This document shows, piece after piece, positions 24,471 to 34,990 of a stretch of 64,000 nt of DNA (its first letter is position 1; the number at the start of each line of letters is the position of its first letter). The stretch is from Dipteronia dyeriana. Taxonomy: Eukaryota > Streptophyta > Magnoliopsida > Sapindales > Sapindaceae. Position numbers and translations under genes: made by a program. The notes below the pieces were generated by a model. The model did not search any database. It saw only the letters and a program-made list of their open reading frames with translations, and was not told the DNA's origin. The stretch is taken from NCBI GenBank assembly GCA_032871835.1, contig CM065297.1, positions 27,413,598 to 27,477,597 of the forward strand, written 5' to 3'.

Positions 24471-26571
24471 GGAAGGATGGGACCCAATAGTCTTTACAGA
24501 GGCAGATTCTCATGGCGTCGATGTTCGACCTAATGACACTTTGGTTATAAGTGCCCGGATTGGCCATAGGGAAGTCCGGAGAATTTTAATAGATAATGGG
24601 AGTTCAGCAGACATCCTAAGCGTGGCTGTATACGACCAGCTAAGACTAGACCGAAAAGATTTACAGCATTTCCATACTCCATTAAGAGGATTTGGGGGAA
24701 TAGAGGTCAGGTCACTTGGGACGGTAAAACTACAAGTGAAGATCGGAACGGCACCATGCCAGAGGACTGTCCTGCTCGACTTCGTGGTAGTTGACTTGGA
24801 TAATTGGCCGTATAATGCATTATTGGGCCGGCTATTCCTGAATAAACCAAGGGCTGTGACGGCCACTTATGCATTAATGATCAAGTTCCCAACAGAACAA
24901 GGGGTTGGGATAATCAAGGGATCCCAAGAGATGTCCCGAAGAGCAAATCTGTCAGTATACAGAGACAAGCATGATGCTGAACAAGTGTGCACCATAATGC
25001 AGCCAAATCGGTGTAAAGAATTCTTGTCATTCAAACTGGATCCATGGGAGGGCTCGAATGAATTCAAAACAGAATTGGTTGAAGTAGTACTTGAAGAAGA
25101 CAAACCGGACAAGAAAATCAAGATCGAGGCCGACTTGGATGGAAAAGTCGAGCAAGACTTAACCAATCTGCTTAGAGAATACAAAGATGTATTCGCCTGG
25201 AGTCACGAAGATATGATCGGAATAGATGCCCGAGTAATATCCCACCACCTCGCAGTAAGCCTGAATGCAAAACCAGTAATACAAAAGAGAAGATCGTTCA
25301 ATCTTGAAAGAAGTCAAGCAATCAAACAAGAGGTGGAAAAGTTACTAGCAACTGGATCAATCAGAGAAGTCAGCTACCCTCAGTGGGTCGCCAACGTAGT
25401 CCTCGTCCAGAAGAAAAATGGACAATGGAGGATGTGTGTAGATTTCACGGATCTAAACAAGGCATGTCCAAAGGATAGCTTCCCACTTCCAAGGATAGAT
25501 CAACTGGTGGATGCCACAGCAGGTCATGAATTGCTCAGCTTCATGGACGCTTACTCATGATATAATCAGATCCGGATGAACAAAGCTGATGAAGAAAAAA
25601 TAGTTTTCACAACGGATCAGGGTTTACATTGCTACACAGTAATGCCCTTTGGTTTAAAAAATGCAGGAGCTACGTATCAAAGGTTGGTCAACAAAATCTT
25701 CACTCGGCAAATAGGAAGGAACATGGAAGTGTACATTGATGACATGTTGACTAAAAGCGTCTCAGCAGATGAGCATGCCCGGGACCTCCGAGAGACATTT
25801 AATGTTTTGAGAAGATTCCAGATGAAATTAAACCCAAATAAATGTTTTTTCGGAGTCCATTCGGGAAGATTCTTGGGTTTTCAAGTCCATCAAAGAGGAA
25901 TCGAAGTTAATCCCGAGAAGATCCAGGCTTTGCAAGAAATGACCTCACCGAAAACATTGAAAGAGGTACAGCGCTTAACAGGGTGTTTAGCCTTATTGGG
26001 AAGATTTATCTCAAGGGCTACAGACAGGTGCACACCTTTCTTCAAGATAATCAAAAAAGGGAAAGGCCTGGAGTGGAATAAAGAGTGTGAGCAGGCATTC
26101 TTAAAAATAAAAGAGTACTTGGGACAAGTTCCCATCCTCTCAAAACCGTAAAAAGGGGAAATACTTCAGCTGTATCTGTCAATAACGGAGCTTGCAGCAA
26201 GTTCAGTCTTAGTCAGAACAGAAGATGGAGTGCAGAAACCAGTGTTTTATACCAGCAATGCACTCGTACCGGCCGAGACCAGGTACTCACAGGCAGAGAA
26301 GATGGCCTTAGCATTGGTTTCAGCAGCAAAAAAGCTGAGACCATATTTTTAGGCCCTTACAATCCAGGTTCTCACCAATTGCCCATTAAGACAAATCTTA
26401 CAAAAGCCAGAGATATCAGGAAGACTTACTAAATGGGCAATCGAGTTGAGCGAATTCGATATTCATTATGTCCCCAGAACCTCCCTCAAAGGACAAGCGG
26501 TGGCAGACTTCATATCCGAGTTCACAGAACCAAACCTGGAAGCAAAAAGACTGTTGGATAAAAGTTTCCCA
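24471..26571 (+). pseudogene. Gypsy protease, reverse transcriptase and first RNase H
   Basis: One frame runs through the whole block. Protease: LIDNGSSADIL (about 24585), the usual plant gypsy variant of the DSG site, with FNLLGR-like YNALLGRLFL at 24810. RT: from HHLAVSLNAKPVIQ (about 25243), with WRMCVDFTDLNKACPKD, MPFGLKNAGATYQ and the catalytic YIDDM at about 25732. RNase H: SNALVPAETRYSQAEKMALAL and ADFISEF. Stops: TGA 25558 (inside FMDAYS-YNQIRM), TAA 26149, TAG near 26350 and TGA 26572. In RNase H the usual LTD reads LTN, so a catalytic Asp is also lost. Confidence 0.92.
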
Positions 26572-26574
26572 TGA

Positions 26575-27138
26575 AAACTATATGTTGATGGTTCTTCAAA
26601 CACTCATGGAAGCGGGTCAAGGATTGTAGTTCGCACCCCAGAAGGAGATGATGTTGAATGTGCCATGAGATTTGATTTCAAAGCAACCAATAATCAAGCC
26701 GAGTACGAGGCATTGTTAGCTGGACTCAGAGTCTGCATAGCTCTTGGGGCAGATGAAGTTGAGATATTCAGCGATTCACAGGTAGTTGTCAACCAGGTTA
26801 TGGACGAGTACCAGGCCAAAGATGAAGGTATGATTGCCTACCGTGACATCGCAAAACAGCTTCTCCAAAAATTTAAAGAATACAAGATCGCTCAGATCCC
26901 CAGAGAAGAAAATAAAAAGGCACACGCTTTATCTAAATTAGCGTCAGCAACAACCTCAATCAGACCAAAGACCATTCCAGTTGCACACCTCCTTAAACCG
27001 AGTACAGCTGAACCTACGTATTTGGAAATTTCAGAAATCCAAACACCACAAGACGGTTGGATGGTCCAGCTGAGAAGGTTCCAGGAAGAAGGCGTGCTCC
27101 CGGAAGATCCGGTATTAGCAAAGCGCATCAGGTATTGA
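26575..27138 (+). pseudogene. Second, archaeal-type RNase H domain (Tat-lineage marker)
   Basis: It follows a TGA at 26572 where Trp is expected. KLYVDGSSN holds the first catalytic Asp, NNQAEYEALLAGL the Glu, and EIFSDSQVVVNQV the second Asp. The last motif, normally ADALSKLAS in this family, reads AHALSKLAS, so the fourth acidic residue is His. A duplicated RNase H after the normal one is known only from a few lineages and marks the Tat clade among plant gypsy elements. The frame ends at TGA 27136. Confidence 0.9.
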
Positions 27139-28260
27139 TCGGCTAGGTATACCATGATTGGAGGAGAATTATACAGAAGGGGGTTTTCCCGAGCTCTTCA
27201 GAGATGTATACCGGAAGAAGATGCACATACTTCAAGAGATTCAGGGAGGAGTTTGCGGGAACCACACTGGAGGTAGGAGTCTGGCGCATAAGGTACTCAG
27301 GTGCGCAACAGTGGTCGAAAAGTTGCAACACCTGTCAAAGAATTGCCAACGATATCCGACAACCCCCAGAAAAGCTCAGAAATCTCACTGCCCCATGGCC
27401 ATTCGCCATGTGGGTCCTAGACCTGATCAGGTCAATGCCAGCTGGGACAGGGGTGGAGCAAAGCACGCCATAGTAGCTGTCGATTATTTCACAAAATGGG
27501 CAGAAGCAGAAGCAGAAGCGCTGGTGCATATCACGAAAGCCAACACCATAAATTTTGTAAAGAAAAACATACTTTATAGGTTTGGAGTTCCGGACACTAT
27601 AATCACCGATAATGGCACTCAGTTTGATAACCAAAAGTTCAGACAATTGTGCAAAAAGTATCATATTGCTAACTACTATGCGACACCAGCTCATCCATAA
27701 ACAAACGGGCAAGTAGAAGCAGTAAATAAAATTATCAAGCACACCATTAAAGCAAAGCTAGATGATAAAAAAAGAAGCTGGGTTGAAAAGCTTCCTGAAG
27801 TATTATGGGCATATCGGACGACAACAAGGACTTCAATAGGAGAAACTCCGTTCACCCTAGTGTTCGGAACAGAAGCTATCATCCCCATAGAAACATCGTA
27901 TGTGTCCCCACGGGTCAGGCTATACGATGAAGAACAGAATGTTGATACGCTACTACAATGTTTGGATGAACTAGAAGAAAAAAGGGAAGAGTCCCGAATA
28001 AGAAATACAGAATATCAACAAAGAGTGGCTCGCCACTACAACTCTCGTGTTCAGATCAGGAAATTCCAGCTAGGAGACCTGGTGCTCAGGAAGGTGTCGT
28101 TGAACAAAAAAAATAGAGCCGCAGGATCCCTGGCTGACAAATGGGAAGGTCCATACAAGATCGAGGGGATAGCTGGCCATGGAGCCTATTGGATTGCTCG
28201 ACCCAATGGAGGGGTGTTACCCCGACCATGCAATGCCCAATATCTGAAGATTTTCTATCC

Positions 28261-28264
<4 letters not shown>
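27139..28264 (+). pseudogene. Gypsy integrase
   Basis: The zinc region is split between frames: GGVCGNHTGGRSLAHKVLR (about 27255) and, in the next frame, CNTCQRIAND (27325). The core has all three catalytic acids: VAVDYFTKWAEA (27475), IITDNGTQF (27600) and, after a TAA at 27698, NGQVEAVNK (27706). Frame changes lie near 27300 and 27460, the second next to a repeated EAEAEA. The C-terminal part includes RTSIGETPFTLVFGTEAIIP and ends WIARPNGGVLPRPCN before TAA 28262. The integrase end is better preserved than the middle of pol. Confidence 0.9.

Positions 28265-28302
<38 letters not shown>
28264..28302. repeat. (AT)n microsatellite after the pol stop
   Basis: About 20 TA units directly follow the integrase stop codon. 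Confidence 0.97.
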
Positions 28303-28309
<7 letters not shown>

Positions 28310-28837
28310 TGAATATTTTATTCTTTTATTGGTAGGATAAATATAAAACTGTAATTTAAATCTGTCGATTTTATATAGTAATAAATAAAATTACTCGGAA
28401 TTTCCGAAAGGATAGCATCTAGTTCAGGATTTCCAAAAAAGGCATATGATAATAAGATCATATGGAAGCAGAGCATGATAATAAGAACATGCAAATAGAA
28501 TTCTTGGGACCATCAAATCTCGAATGGGCGGAGAAGCTCGTAGGAGCATGCCAGCTGAGCAGGGTCAAAATGACCTTCGCAAAAAGGCAAACCCGATGCA
28601 CCAGACTTTGGAAAAATGCTCAGGACGCTATTGGGAGAAATTCCGGTGAAATGCGTAGCTGTGTTGAAGCACATTTAAAAAAAAAAGAGCTCAAGGATTA
28701 GGCAAACCCTTGCTCATAAAAACTAGGGAGACGTCCTTGGTATTGCGTAAGGACTCGAACGTATGATCATTATGAGCCTTGATGTAACGTTTGGGTAGCG
28801 ACCGAATATGAAACAAAAGTGAAAAACTTCTGTTTCA
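28303..28837 (+). other. Sense 3' untranslated part of gypsy element
   Basis: No domain is recognisable. The open frame 28462-28701 is not supported by any feature I know. Confidence 0.5.
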
Positions 28838-29437
28838 AGATGACTCGGTTAATAATAAAGAAGTCAGTTTAATAAGATACTTGGCAATTGAAGTCATTCG
28901 GGTAACAACCGGTTTAATAAGATACTCGATTAAGTTACTCGAACACCGAAGAAGCCAGTTTAATAAGATACTTGGCAATTGAAGTCATTCGGGTAACAAC
29001 CGGTTTAATAAGATACTCGGTTAAGTTGCCCGAACATCGAAGAAGCCAGTTTAATAAGATACTTGGCAATTGAAGTCATTCGGGTAACTACCGGTTTAAT
29101 AAGATACTCGGTTAAGTTACCTGAACACCGAAGAAGCCAGTTTAATAAGATACTTGGCAATTGAAGTCATTCAGGTAACAACCGGTTTAATAAGATACTC
29201 AGTTAAGTTACCCGAACACCGAAGAAGCCAGTTTAATAAGATACTTGGCAATTGAAGTTATTCGGGTAACAACCGGTTTAATAAGATACTCGGTTAAGTT
29301 ACCCGAACACCGAAGAAGCCAGTTCAATAAGATACTTGGCAATTGAAGTCATTCGGGTAACAACCGGTTTAATAAGATACTCGGTTAAGTTGCCCGACCA
29401 TCAGCCAGTTTAATACAACACTCGACAATAATCAGCA
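28838..29437. repeat. 91-bp tandem array, about six copies, each a diverged dimer
   Basis: gaagccagtttaataag-type starts lie at 28860, 28951, 29042, 29133, 29224 and 29315, exactly 91 bp apart, with partial units at both ends. Each unit holds two related halves, gccagtttaataagatac and accggtttaataagatac, so the basic period is about 45 bp. Copies differ by only a few bases. Confidence 0.97.
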
Positions 29438-29481
29438 AAAAAAAAAAGACCAAGACCATTCAATTCAGAATAAAATAAAAT

Positions 29482-29487
29482 TTTATT
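29482..29487 (-). terminator. Poly(A) signal of the antisense gene
   Basis: AATAAA on the minus strand, 80 bp downstream of the antisense stop codon at 29567. Confidence 0.55.
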
Positions 29488-30420
29488 GCTCTAAAAAGAA
29501 TGGTTACAGTTCAAAAAAGTTTTGTACAAGTAAAAAATAATCAGAATTTTCTACAATCCTACAAAATCAAGGTTGCGAGGACTTCGAGCCTTTGCCAATA
29601 CTCGGATCTGGCACCATCTCGTACTCACGAAGCAGGCTCTCATTAGATGGCCAAGTGATATCATCGACAGTGTCATCAGACCACTGGCTGTAATCTACAC
29701 TCGGGATTGGCCAGACATCTGGGACTACACCCTCAACCGACTCTTGACTTGCGTAAAAGGTCGAGAAAGAATGCTCAAACGGAATCTCTAAATGCATAGG
29801 ATGGGGCTCTTTGCCTTGACTACGACAGTAGGCTCTCCATTCCTTCATCTGAATCCGAAGAGATTCCAAGGACCGGTCCACATAGTGTTTGATTGACAGC
29901 TCCCAATTAGCACGGGCTTTCTCGGTCGCCCTATTCTCTACTTAGAAGAACTCACCGGCCGAAACTAGCCCACGATGAAATTCCCGAAGAAGTAGGGCAT
30001 CGTAAGCAGGGGATCTTTTAAAATGATCCATCCCTTGGACTTCCAGTTCTAACCTGGCCTCTCGGGAAAAAAGGGTTCAATTGTCAGCACTTGGCGCTCC
30101 AGATCTTCAATTTTTTGGTCATACGCCGACTTTGCCTGCTCCGCCTCCTGCTCCGCCTTAAGCATGGATTCTTCAGCAGAAGAAAGAAGATTTTGAAGTG
30201 ATGCAACCTTCTTCTCTGCCAGAGATGCCTTGTCCTCTGCTTCAACCTGCTTCTCCAGACAGTGGTCCGAAAATATCTGTACAGAGCCGACCTCCTGCTG
30301 ATAAGCCTGCTCAGCTCGAGCAAGACCCTCCTCACTCGCCTTCAGTTGAGCCTCTAGACGCCTTATTCGATCGGCTTGACATTGCTGCGTCTGAATAAGC
30401 ACAGCAAATTCGGCCACCAT

Positions 30421-30500
30421 CTGTAAAGGAATATACTTAGAAATCCGGCAAAAGCAAAACAATAAAGGAGTCAGAATTAACTCAGTCAGATTTAACTTAC
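30421..30500 (-). other. Intron 2 of the antisense gene
   Basis: The 80-bp interval starts GTAAGTTAAAT and ends CCTTTACAG on the minus strand. Exon 2 and exon 3 join without changing frame. Confidence 0.7.
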
Positions 30501-31339
30501 ATAAGATGCGCCGTTGAAAACGTTTTGGAGACGTTCGGTTAGTGAACCATCTCTAAAACCGCTCCAGCTGTCCTCCCCTATATAAGCCCGACCGGAGGAC
30601 ATCTCCTGAAGCATATCCTGAGGAGAAAGGAATAAAGGAACCCCCGAGGGTTCAGCTCCCAGATTTCCAAACTCAGGGGCAGGAGAAGCCCTATTCGGCC
30701 CCAAGAATGGAGAAGGAACCCTTGAAGGTTTAGCCCCCATATCTCCAACATAGGGGGTAAAAGAAGCCCTACTCGGTTCTTAAGTGGCTGCATCTACTGA
30801 TGCTCTAGCACCAACACTCGGGGCAATCTCATCCGCAACATCTTCGTCGCTGGAGACAATGAATGAGACTGCCCGAGGAACTTTGAAAGGACAAGATGGC
30901 GAACTGACTGCCTTTCGCTTCTCACCCCGAGAACGGTGGAAGTTAAGATCAGCAGCAGGATCTTCCAGCGGATCGCCCAGAAAAGACTCAAAGAATTCGG
31001 CACCGGCGGACACTTGATCCGTCAAGACGTTACCACCATCGCCAGCTTCAAACCGTCCAACAGGCTCTTCACCTGGACCCTCATACTGCATTTCCCTATT
31101 TTCAGGCAGTTGGGTGTCACTCGGCTCACCTTGGCCATTTGGACCAGCGAAATCTTGAGTAGAAGGCTGAGCACCCCGATCAATGCACTCGAGAATTTGT
31201 TCAGCAATATCAGTTTCCTCATTAGGCTCAGGTGGAGCAATACCCTCATCGCCCTGACGGGAAGCTTCCTTTCTACTCTCTTGTTGAATCGCCTTCACCT
31301 GGCGAGCCTGAAGATCGCTGACAACGTCCGTATCGAACA

Positions 31340-31406
31340 CTAAAAAAAAATTAGAAAAGAAAATGGAAAAGCAAAGAAATACAACATAGGGCGCCGGGTT
31401 ACTTAC
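31340..31406 (-). other. Intron 1 of the antisense gene
   Basis: The 67-bp interval starts GTAAGTAACCC and ends with a T run and TAG. It is short for a plant intron, but the signals are canonical and the open frame continues on both sides. Confidence 0.65.
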
Positions 31407-32546
31407 AACGCCTGCGATGGCCCGAAATCTGTTTGAAGAAGTCGAGCTTTATCAAGTCATCCTCTTTGAAAAGATAGCTCTTGCTCCTCTTTTCTAGAGT
31501 ACGAACAGCTGCCCGAGTCAGCCTCTTCACCTCTGAATCGCTATAGTCAATTGTTTTCTTGTTCTACACTTCGGGGGAACAGAAGAAGCGGGGAACACTC
31601 AACACCATGTGGGAATTCCCAGATCGAACAGTGATATCGAGCCCGAGAGCCCCTTCAGCAAAAAATCAACTGTTATTCTAAAAATTGTTGGATGTAGGGA
31701 TTCCCTATATGAAACCCTTCTTTTTCGGGTCATCAGAAGCATCGACCCCCCGATTCACCTTGGCTTCTTTGGGGACCCAACCGTCCGAACAAGTAGATGC
31801 AAGGAAATAGGTCCCCGTTCTGCTAACCTGCCTCAGCTTAACGAAATGCCTGATTTCATTCAGGGAAGCCGGTGAAAGGTTCATTCGATTGAACATGTGC
31901 CACATACACATCAAGGCTTTGTAACTATTTAGGGCCAACTGAGCTGGGGCTATCTCTGCCTCGGCCAAAAACCAGGCAATAAAAGGCTGAAGGGGAAGTG
32001 TGACGCCACAGTAAAACATCGACCCATAAATCGTGACCATGCCCTCAGAAGGATTCCATACGGCTCTATCCCCCGTAGGAACCAAAGTGACTGAGTGGGG
32101 CAAGTCGAATCGGGAGCGATATTTTTCTATCTCAGTTGGCCCGACCACATTCGGCTCAGTATCAAAGCCACTCGGGCGAGTATCAGAAAACAAAAGACGA
32201 GACGCCCTGTACACTTCATCAACGTCACCCTCGTTAACAGTCTGTTCTCTGGTCTGAACACTGCTCGAGCCGTGCTTGTATACTTTACTTCTGCTCTGAT
32301 GTTTACCCATCCTTTGAAAAGATACCCTATGATCAAAAATATCAGAATCAGAACTAGATGGAGAACTCGACACAGGGCTGAAAGTGACGTCAAGTGAAGC
32401 CCGGAAACATCAACCTCTAAGAATGGAGGTTCATCTATTGGGATATCCCCCAGTAACCATTTAATGCAAGATACTAACTGGAAATCCCCACGTTCTAATG
32501 CATCAAAAGCGGTTTTAAAGAGACGATGGCGGGAAGATGGCCCCAT

Positions 32547-33022
32547 TAAAACTAACCTTGAATTGAGACTGATGTAAGATCTTCAAGCGGAGAATCGCTA
32601 ACTTCTGGATAAAGAAATCTGAGTTTAAAGAGATTTTTGCTGAATTTTTGAGAATAAACCAACAATGTCTCTCAGCGAAGAATTTAAAGATGAGACGGCA
32701 CGAAACCCTAGGATTTCAAAGCTGGAAAAAATTTATGACGAAACTCAATGAAGTAGGCGGCGCTTGGGGAAACGTAAAAATCATTTCTCATAAATGATAT
32801 TGAAAAACGAAGAGACGAGGGACGCGTGTCAAGACAGGAAGTAGCCCTCAACCGTCAAAACTTTAAAAAGTCGCTATCATTTAAGATCTTGCGTGATAAA
32901 GCGAATCGAAATTACAGTCACCATTAAAATGCGCCATTATGACAAGACAGCTATTCTGACGAAAGAAAATCAAGATGATTAAAATACTCTTGCCCGAAAT
33001 AAAATCTTCTTGGCAAAAATAT
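32547..33022. other. Spacer between the antisense gene start and the 3' LTR
   Basis: No coding sequence. On the minus strand it is the presumed promoter and 5' leader region of the antisense gene; on the plus strand it is the end of the internal region. Confidence 0.5.
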
Positions 33023-33035
33023 TTTAAGGGGGTAT
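33023..33035 (+). promoter_or_regulatory. Polypurine tract of gypsy element
   Basis: ttttaagggggta lies immediately before the 3' LTR start. Confidence 0.65.
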
Positions 33036-33935
33036 TGTTGTATGTAAATTTTACCAAGCATACACGTCATTGACAGGAAGGAAAAAATAGCCAGGTGGAC
33101 GCCCAAATGGGCATCTGGGAAATATCCTATAAGGCATCATTAAAGAGAAGAAAGCCCGAGTAAGGATATACTGAATAAAACCTACTCGGGATCAGCTAAC
33201 AACACTCGGGACTGGTTAAATAACACTTCCACTCGGGCTCAAACGGTACTACTCGGGACCATCAGGTATTACTCTTACTCGGGACCATCAGGTATTACTC
33301 TTACTCGGGAATAAATACGACTCGAGTAAGAACTTGGTGCTTATTTCATACGGATTGTCATTAAATAAGTGACGATATATATCAGGAAGGAATCCCAAAT
33401 GAAATAGAGTATTAAATTAGAAGAGTCCCCAATCAAGAAATAACTTGATTTCTTTACGAATACTACATTCTTATAAGGAAACAAGTCCAAATTGAACTGC
33501 ACTACTAGAATCCCACTCGATTTTCATGAGACTCCGAAACAGGAAAGAAGACAAATCGACCTCAAGAAAGTAACCGAATCACAATTAAATACAAAGATCC
33601 TGTATTACTTGTACAAGGCAGATTAGGGTTCTATAAACATATAAATAGACCCATAATCTCGTCCGAAAAAAGATATTGGCAATATAGCATACAACAATCA
33701 TAGTACATACAGAGAGAAAAAAAAGAGATCGAGAGCTTGTAAAATATCTTATTCTCTTAGTGGATTTTGGCTTGGTTGATCTTTCAACCACCCGTGGATG
33801 TTTCTCCGGCCATTGGAGTTTTACCACGTAAAACTTGTCTTTGTTACTCTCTCTGCATCTCTTTCTCTTTGATTCAATAGCCGAAATCCAATTCTTGTTG
33901 GCTTTTCTGGCATAATCCAGAAATCGACTTCAACA
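33036..33935 (+). repeat. 3' LTR of gypsy element
   Basis: 900 bp, colinear with the 5' LTR. It is longer because of a 26-27 bp tandem duplication (ccatcaggtattactcttac unit, 33260-33310) and an insertion of about 11 bp near 33706. Ends atcgacttcaaca. Confidence 0.95.
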
Positions 33936-33940
33936 TATAT
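33936..33940. repeat. Target site duplication, right (tatat)
   Basis: Matches 21727-21731. The site lies in a run of TA, so part of the match could be chance. Confidence 0.8.
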
Positions 33941-34990
33941 ATAGTTATAAACTCTATCAATAAATAATTTTTTTAACGATAACTGTAGATATCAACATGT
34001 TTATTTTTTAAAGATATCCGTAGATATAAATAATAATTATTTTTTAAAAGATAGCTGTATAAATAAGAGAATTTTAGATTGAAATTTTCTTTACCCCGTA
34101 TACCATTCACATATTCCCTTTTATAAGGCTCATATATTTGAGGTATTTATTAAAATAAATTGGACCATCATTAAAAAGGATTTGATTCCAAAAATTATAT
34201 ATATATTTTTTATAAATTGGGTGTGAAAATAATTTAAGTGTATTTATAAATAATATGTATTAAACTGAATATATTTATTTTAATGTGGGTACTATCAGTA
34301 TTATGATGGATGCTTATAGTAATATTTATTTTAAAAATTTTAGATATTGGTCTACTGATAAGTTTTATGGGTGTCAATATCCGTAAAAAAAAATATCTAC
34401 TTCTTATGAGGAAACAATATGAGGTATCTATTTAATGTTATTAATAATCATATTTTCATATATATATAATAAAAATAGCTTCTTTTCATGTAGGAGTGAC
34501 ATGTGACATTATTTATTTTCACTATTTTTTTGAATTAAATAATCAATATGATCAAATATATTTTAGGAGCCGCCTCGTGTCCATCTTAATAATCATATAT
34601 AAAAATAACTATTATTTTAGCATTTCTCCAATTTATTATATGATTAAATAATTTAAAATTCTTTTGGTATTCCTTCAAAAATTGGTTCAAAATATTAAAC
34701 ATTTCGTATATGATTAAATATTATTTAAAATTATTTTGGTATCCCTTAAAAAATTGTATCAAAATATTAAGTATTTAATATATGATTACATATATATAAA
34801 AATATTAATAAATTTTTAAGCCTTAATAATCATATATAAAAATAGCTATTATTTTAGCATTCCTCCAATTTAATATATGATTAAATATATTTAAAATTCT
34901 CTTGTATCATAATATTAAGCATTTAATAAATAATTAAATATAATAAAGAATATTAATAAGTATTTTGTTTTTGGCATTCCACCATAATTT
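33941..34990. repeat. AT-rich tandemly repeated region, right flank of gypsy insertion
   Basis: Units like those at 21226-21430 recur at 34380-34520. A block starting cttaataatcatatataaaa occurs at 34585 and again at 34822 (237 bp apart). Between them two blocks of about 78 bp repeat (tttaaaattnttttggtat). The region and the left flank were one repeat tract before the gypsy element inserted. Confidence 0.7.

Larger units (their letters stand above)
29567..32546 (-). pseudogene. Antisense accessory gene of the Tat element (putative gypsy-type transposon protein), two introns
   Basis: It is read against the element's pol. Exon 1 runs from ATG 32546 (MGPSSRHRLFKTAF) to 31407. After a frame change near 32390 it contains VTIYGSMFYCGVTLPLQPF and APAQLALNSYKALM. 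These resemble the plant family Pfam calls putative gypsy type transposon (Transposase_28), a match made from memory of the family. Intron 1 (31406-31340) has GTAAGT and a T-rich AG. Exon 2 (31339-30501, 279 codons plus a split codon) is acidic and low-complexity with a basic GEKRKAVSS patch. Intron 2 (30500-30421) again has GTAAGT-CAG. Exon 3 (30420-29567) begins with a long coiled coil (about 30400-30070) rich in Gln, Glu and Ala. Both introns keep phase. Damage: TAA 30780, a frame change near 30060, a TAA near 29943, and stops near 31700 and 31565. Function unknown. Confidence 0.8.
21732..33935 (+). mobile_element. Ty3/gypsy LTR retrotransposon, Tat lineage, with antisense gene
   Basis: Two direct LTRs (862 and 900 bp, beginning tgttgtatg and ending tcaaca) flank 10.4 kb, with a 5-bp target duplication. 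The sense order is gag, protease, RT, RNase H, second (archaeal-type) RNase H, integrase. The second RNase H between RNase H and integrase is the hallmark of the Tat clade. The integrase is followed by an AT microsatellite, a 91-bp tandem array, a 3-kb antisense gene and a polypurine tract. The sense polyprotein has at least six in-frame stops and at least three frame changes, so the copy is not autonomous. By eye the LTRs differ at roughly 36 positions plus two small insertions, about 4%. Confidence 0.95.

Noticed and set aside
24178..25184. Several minus-strand ORFs of 60-130 codons opposite gag-pol
   Set aside because: They lie exactly opposite well-supported gag-pol coding sequence and have no domain features.
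28462..28701. 79-codon ORF after the gypsy integrase
   Set aside because: No domain, located in the 3' untranslated region between an AT microsatellite and a tandem array.
28838..29437. CRISPR-like array
   Set aside because: The 91-bp units are contiguous tandem copies with no unique spacers, and the context is a plant retrotransposon.
21732..33935. Endogenous pararetrovirus (caulimovirus-like) origin for the RT/RNase H sequence
   Set aside because: True LTRs, a target duplication, a DDE integrase and a second RNase H show a Tat-lineage gypsy element. No movement protein is seen.
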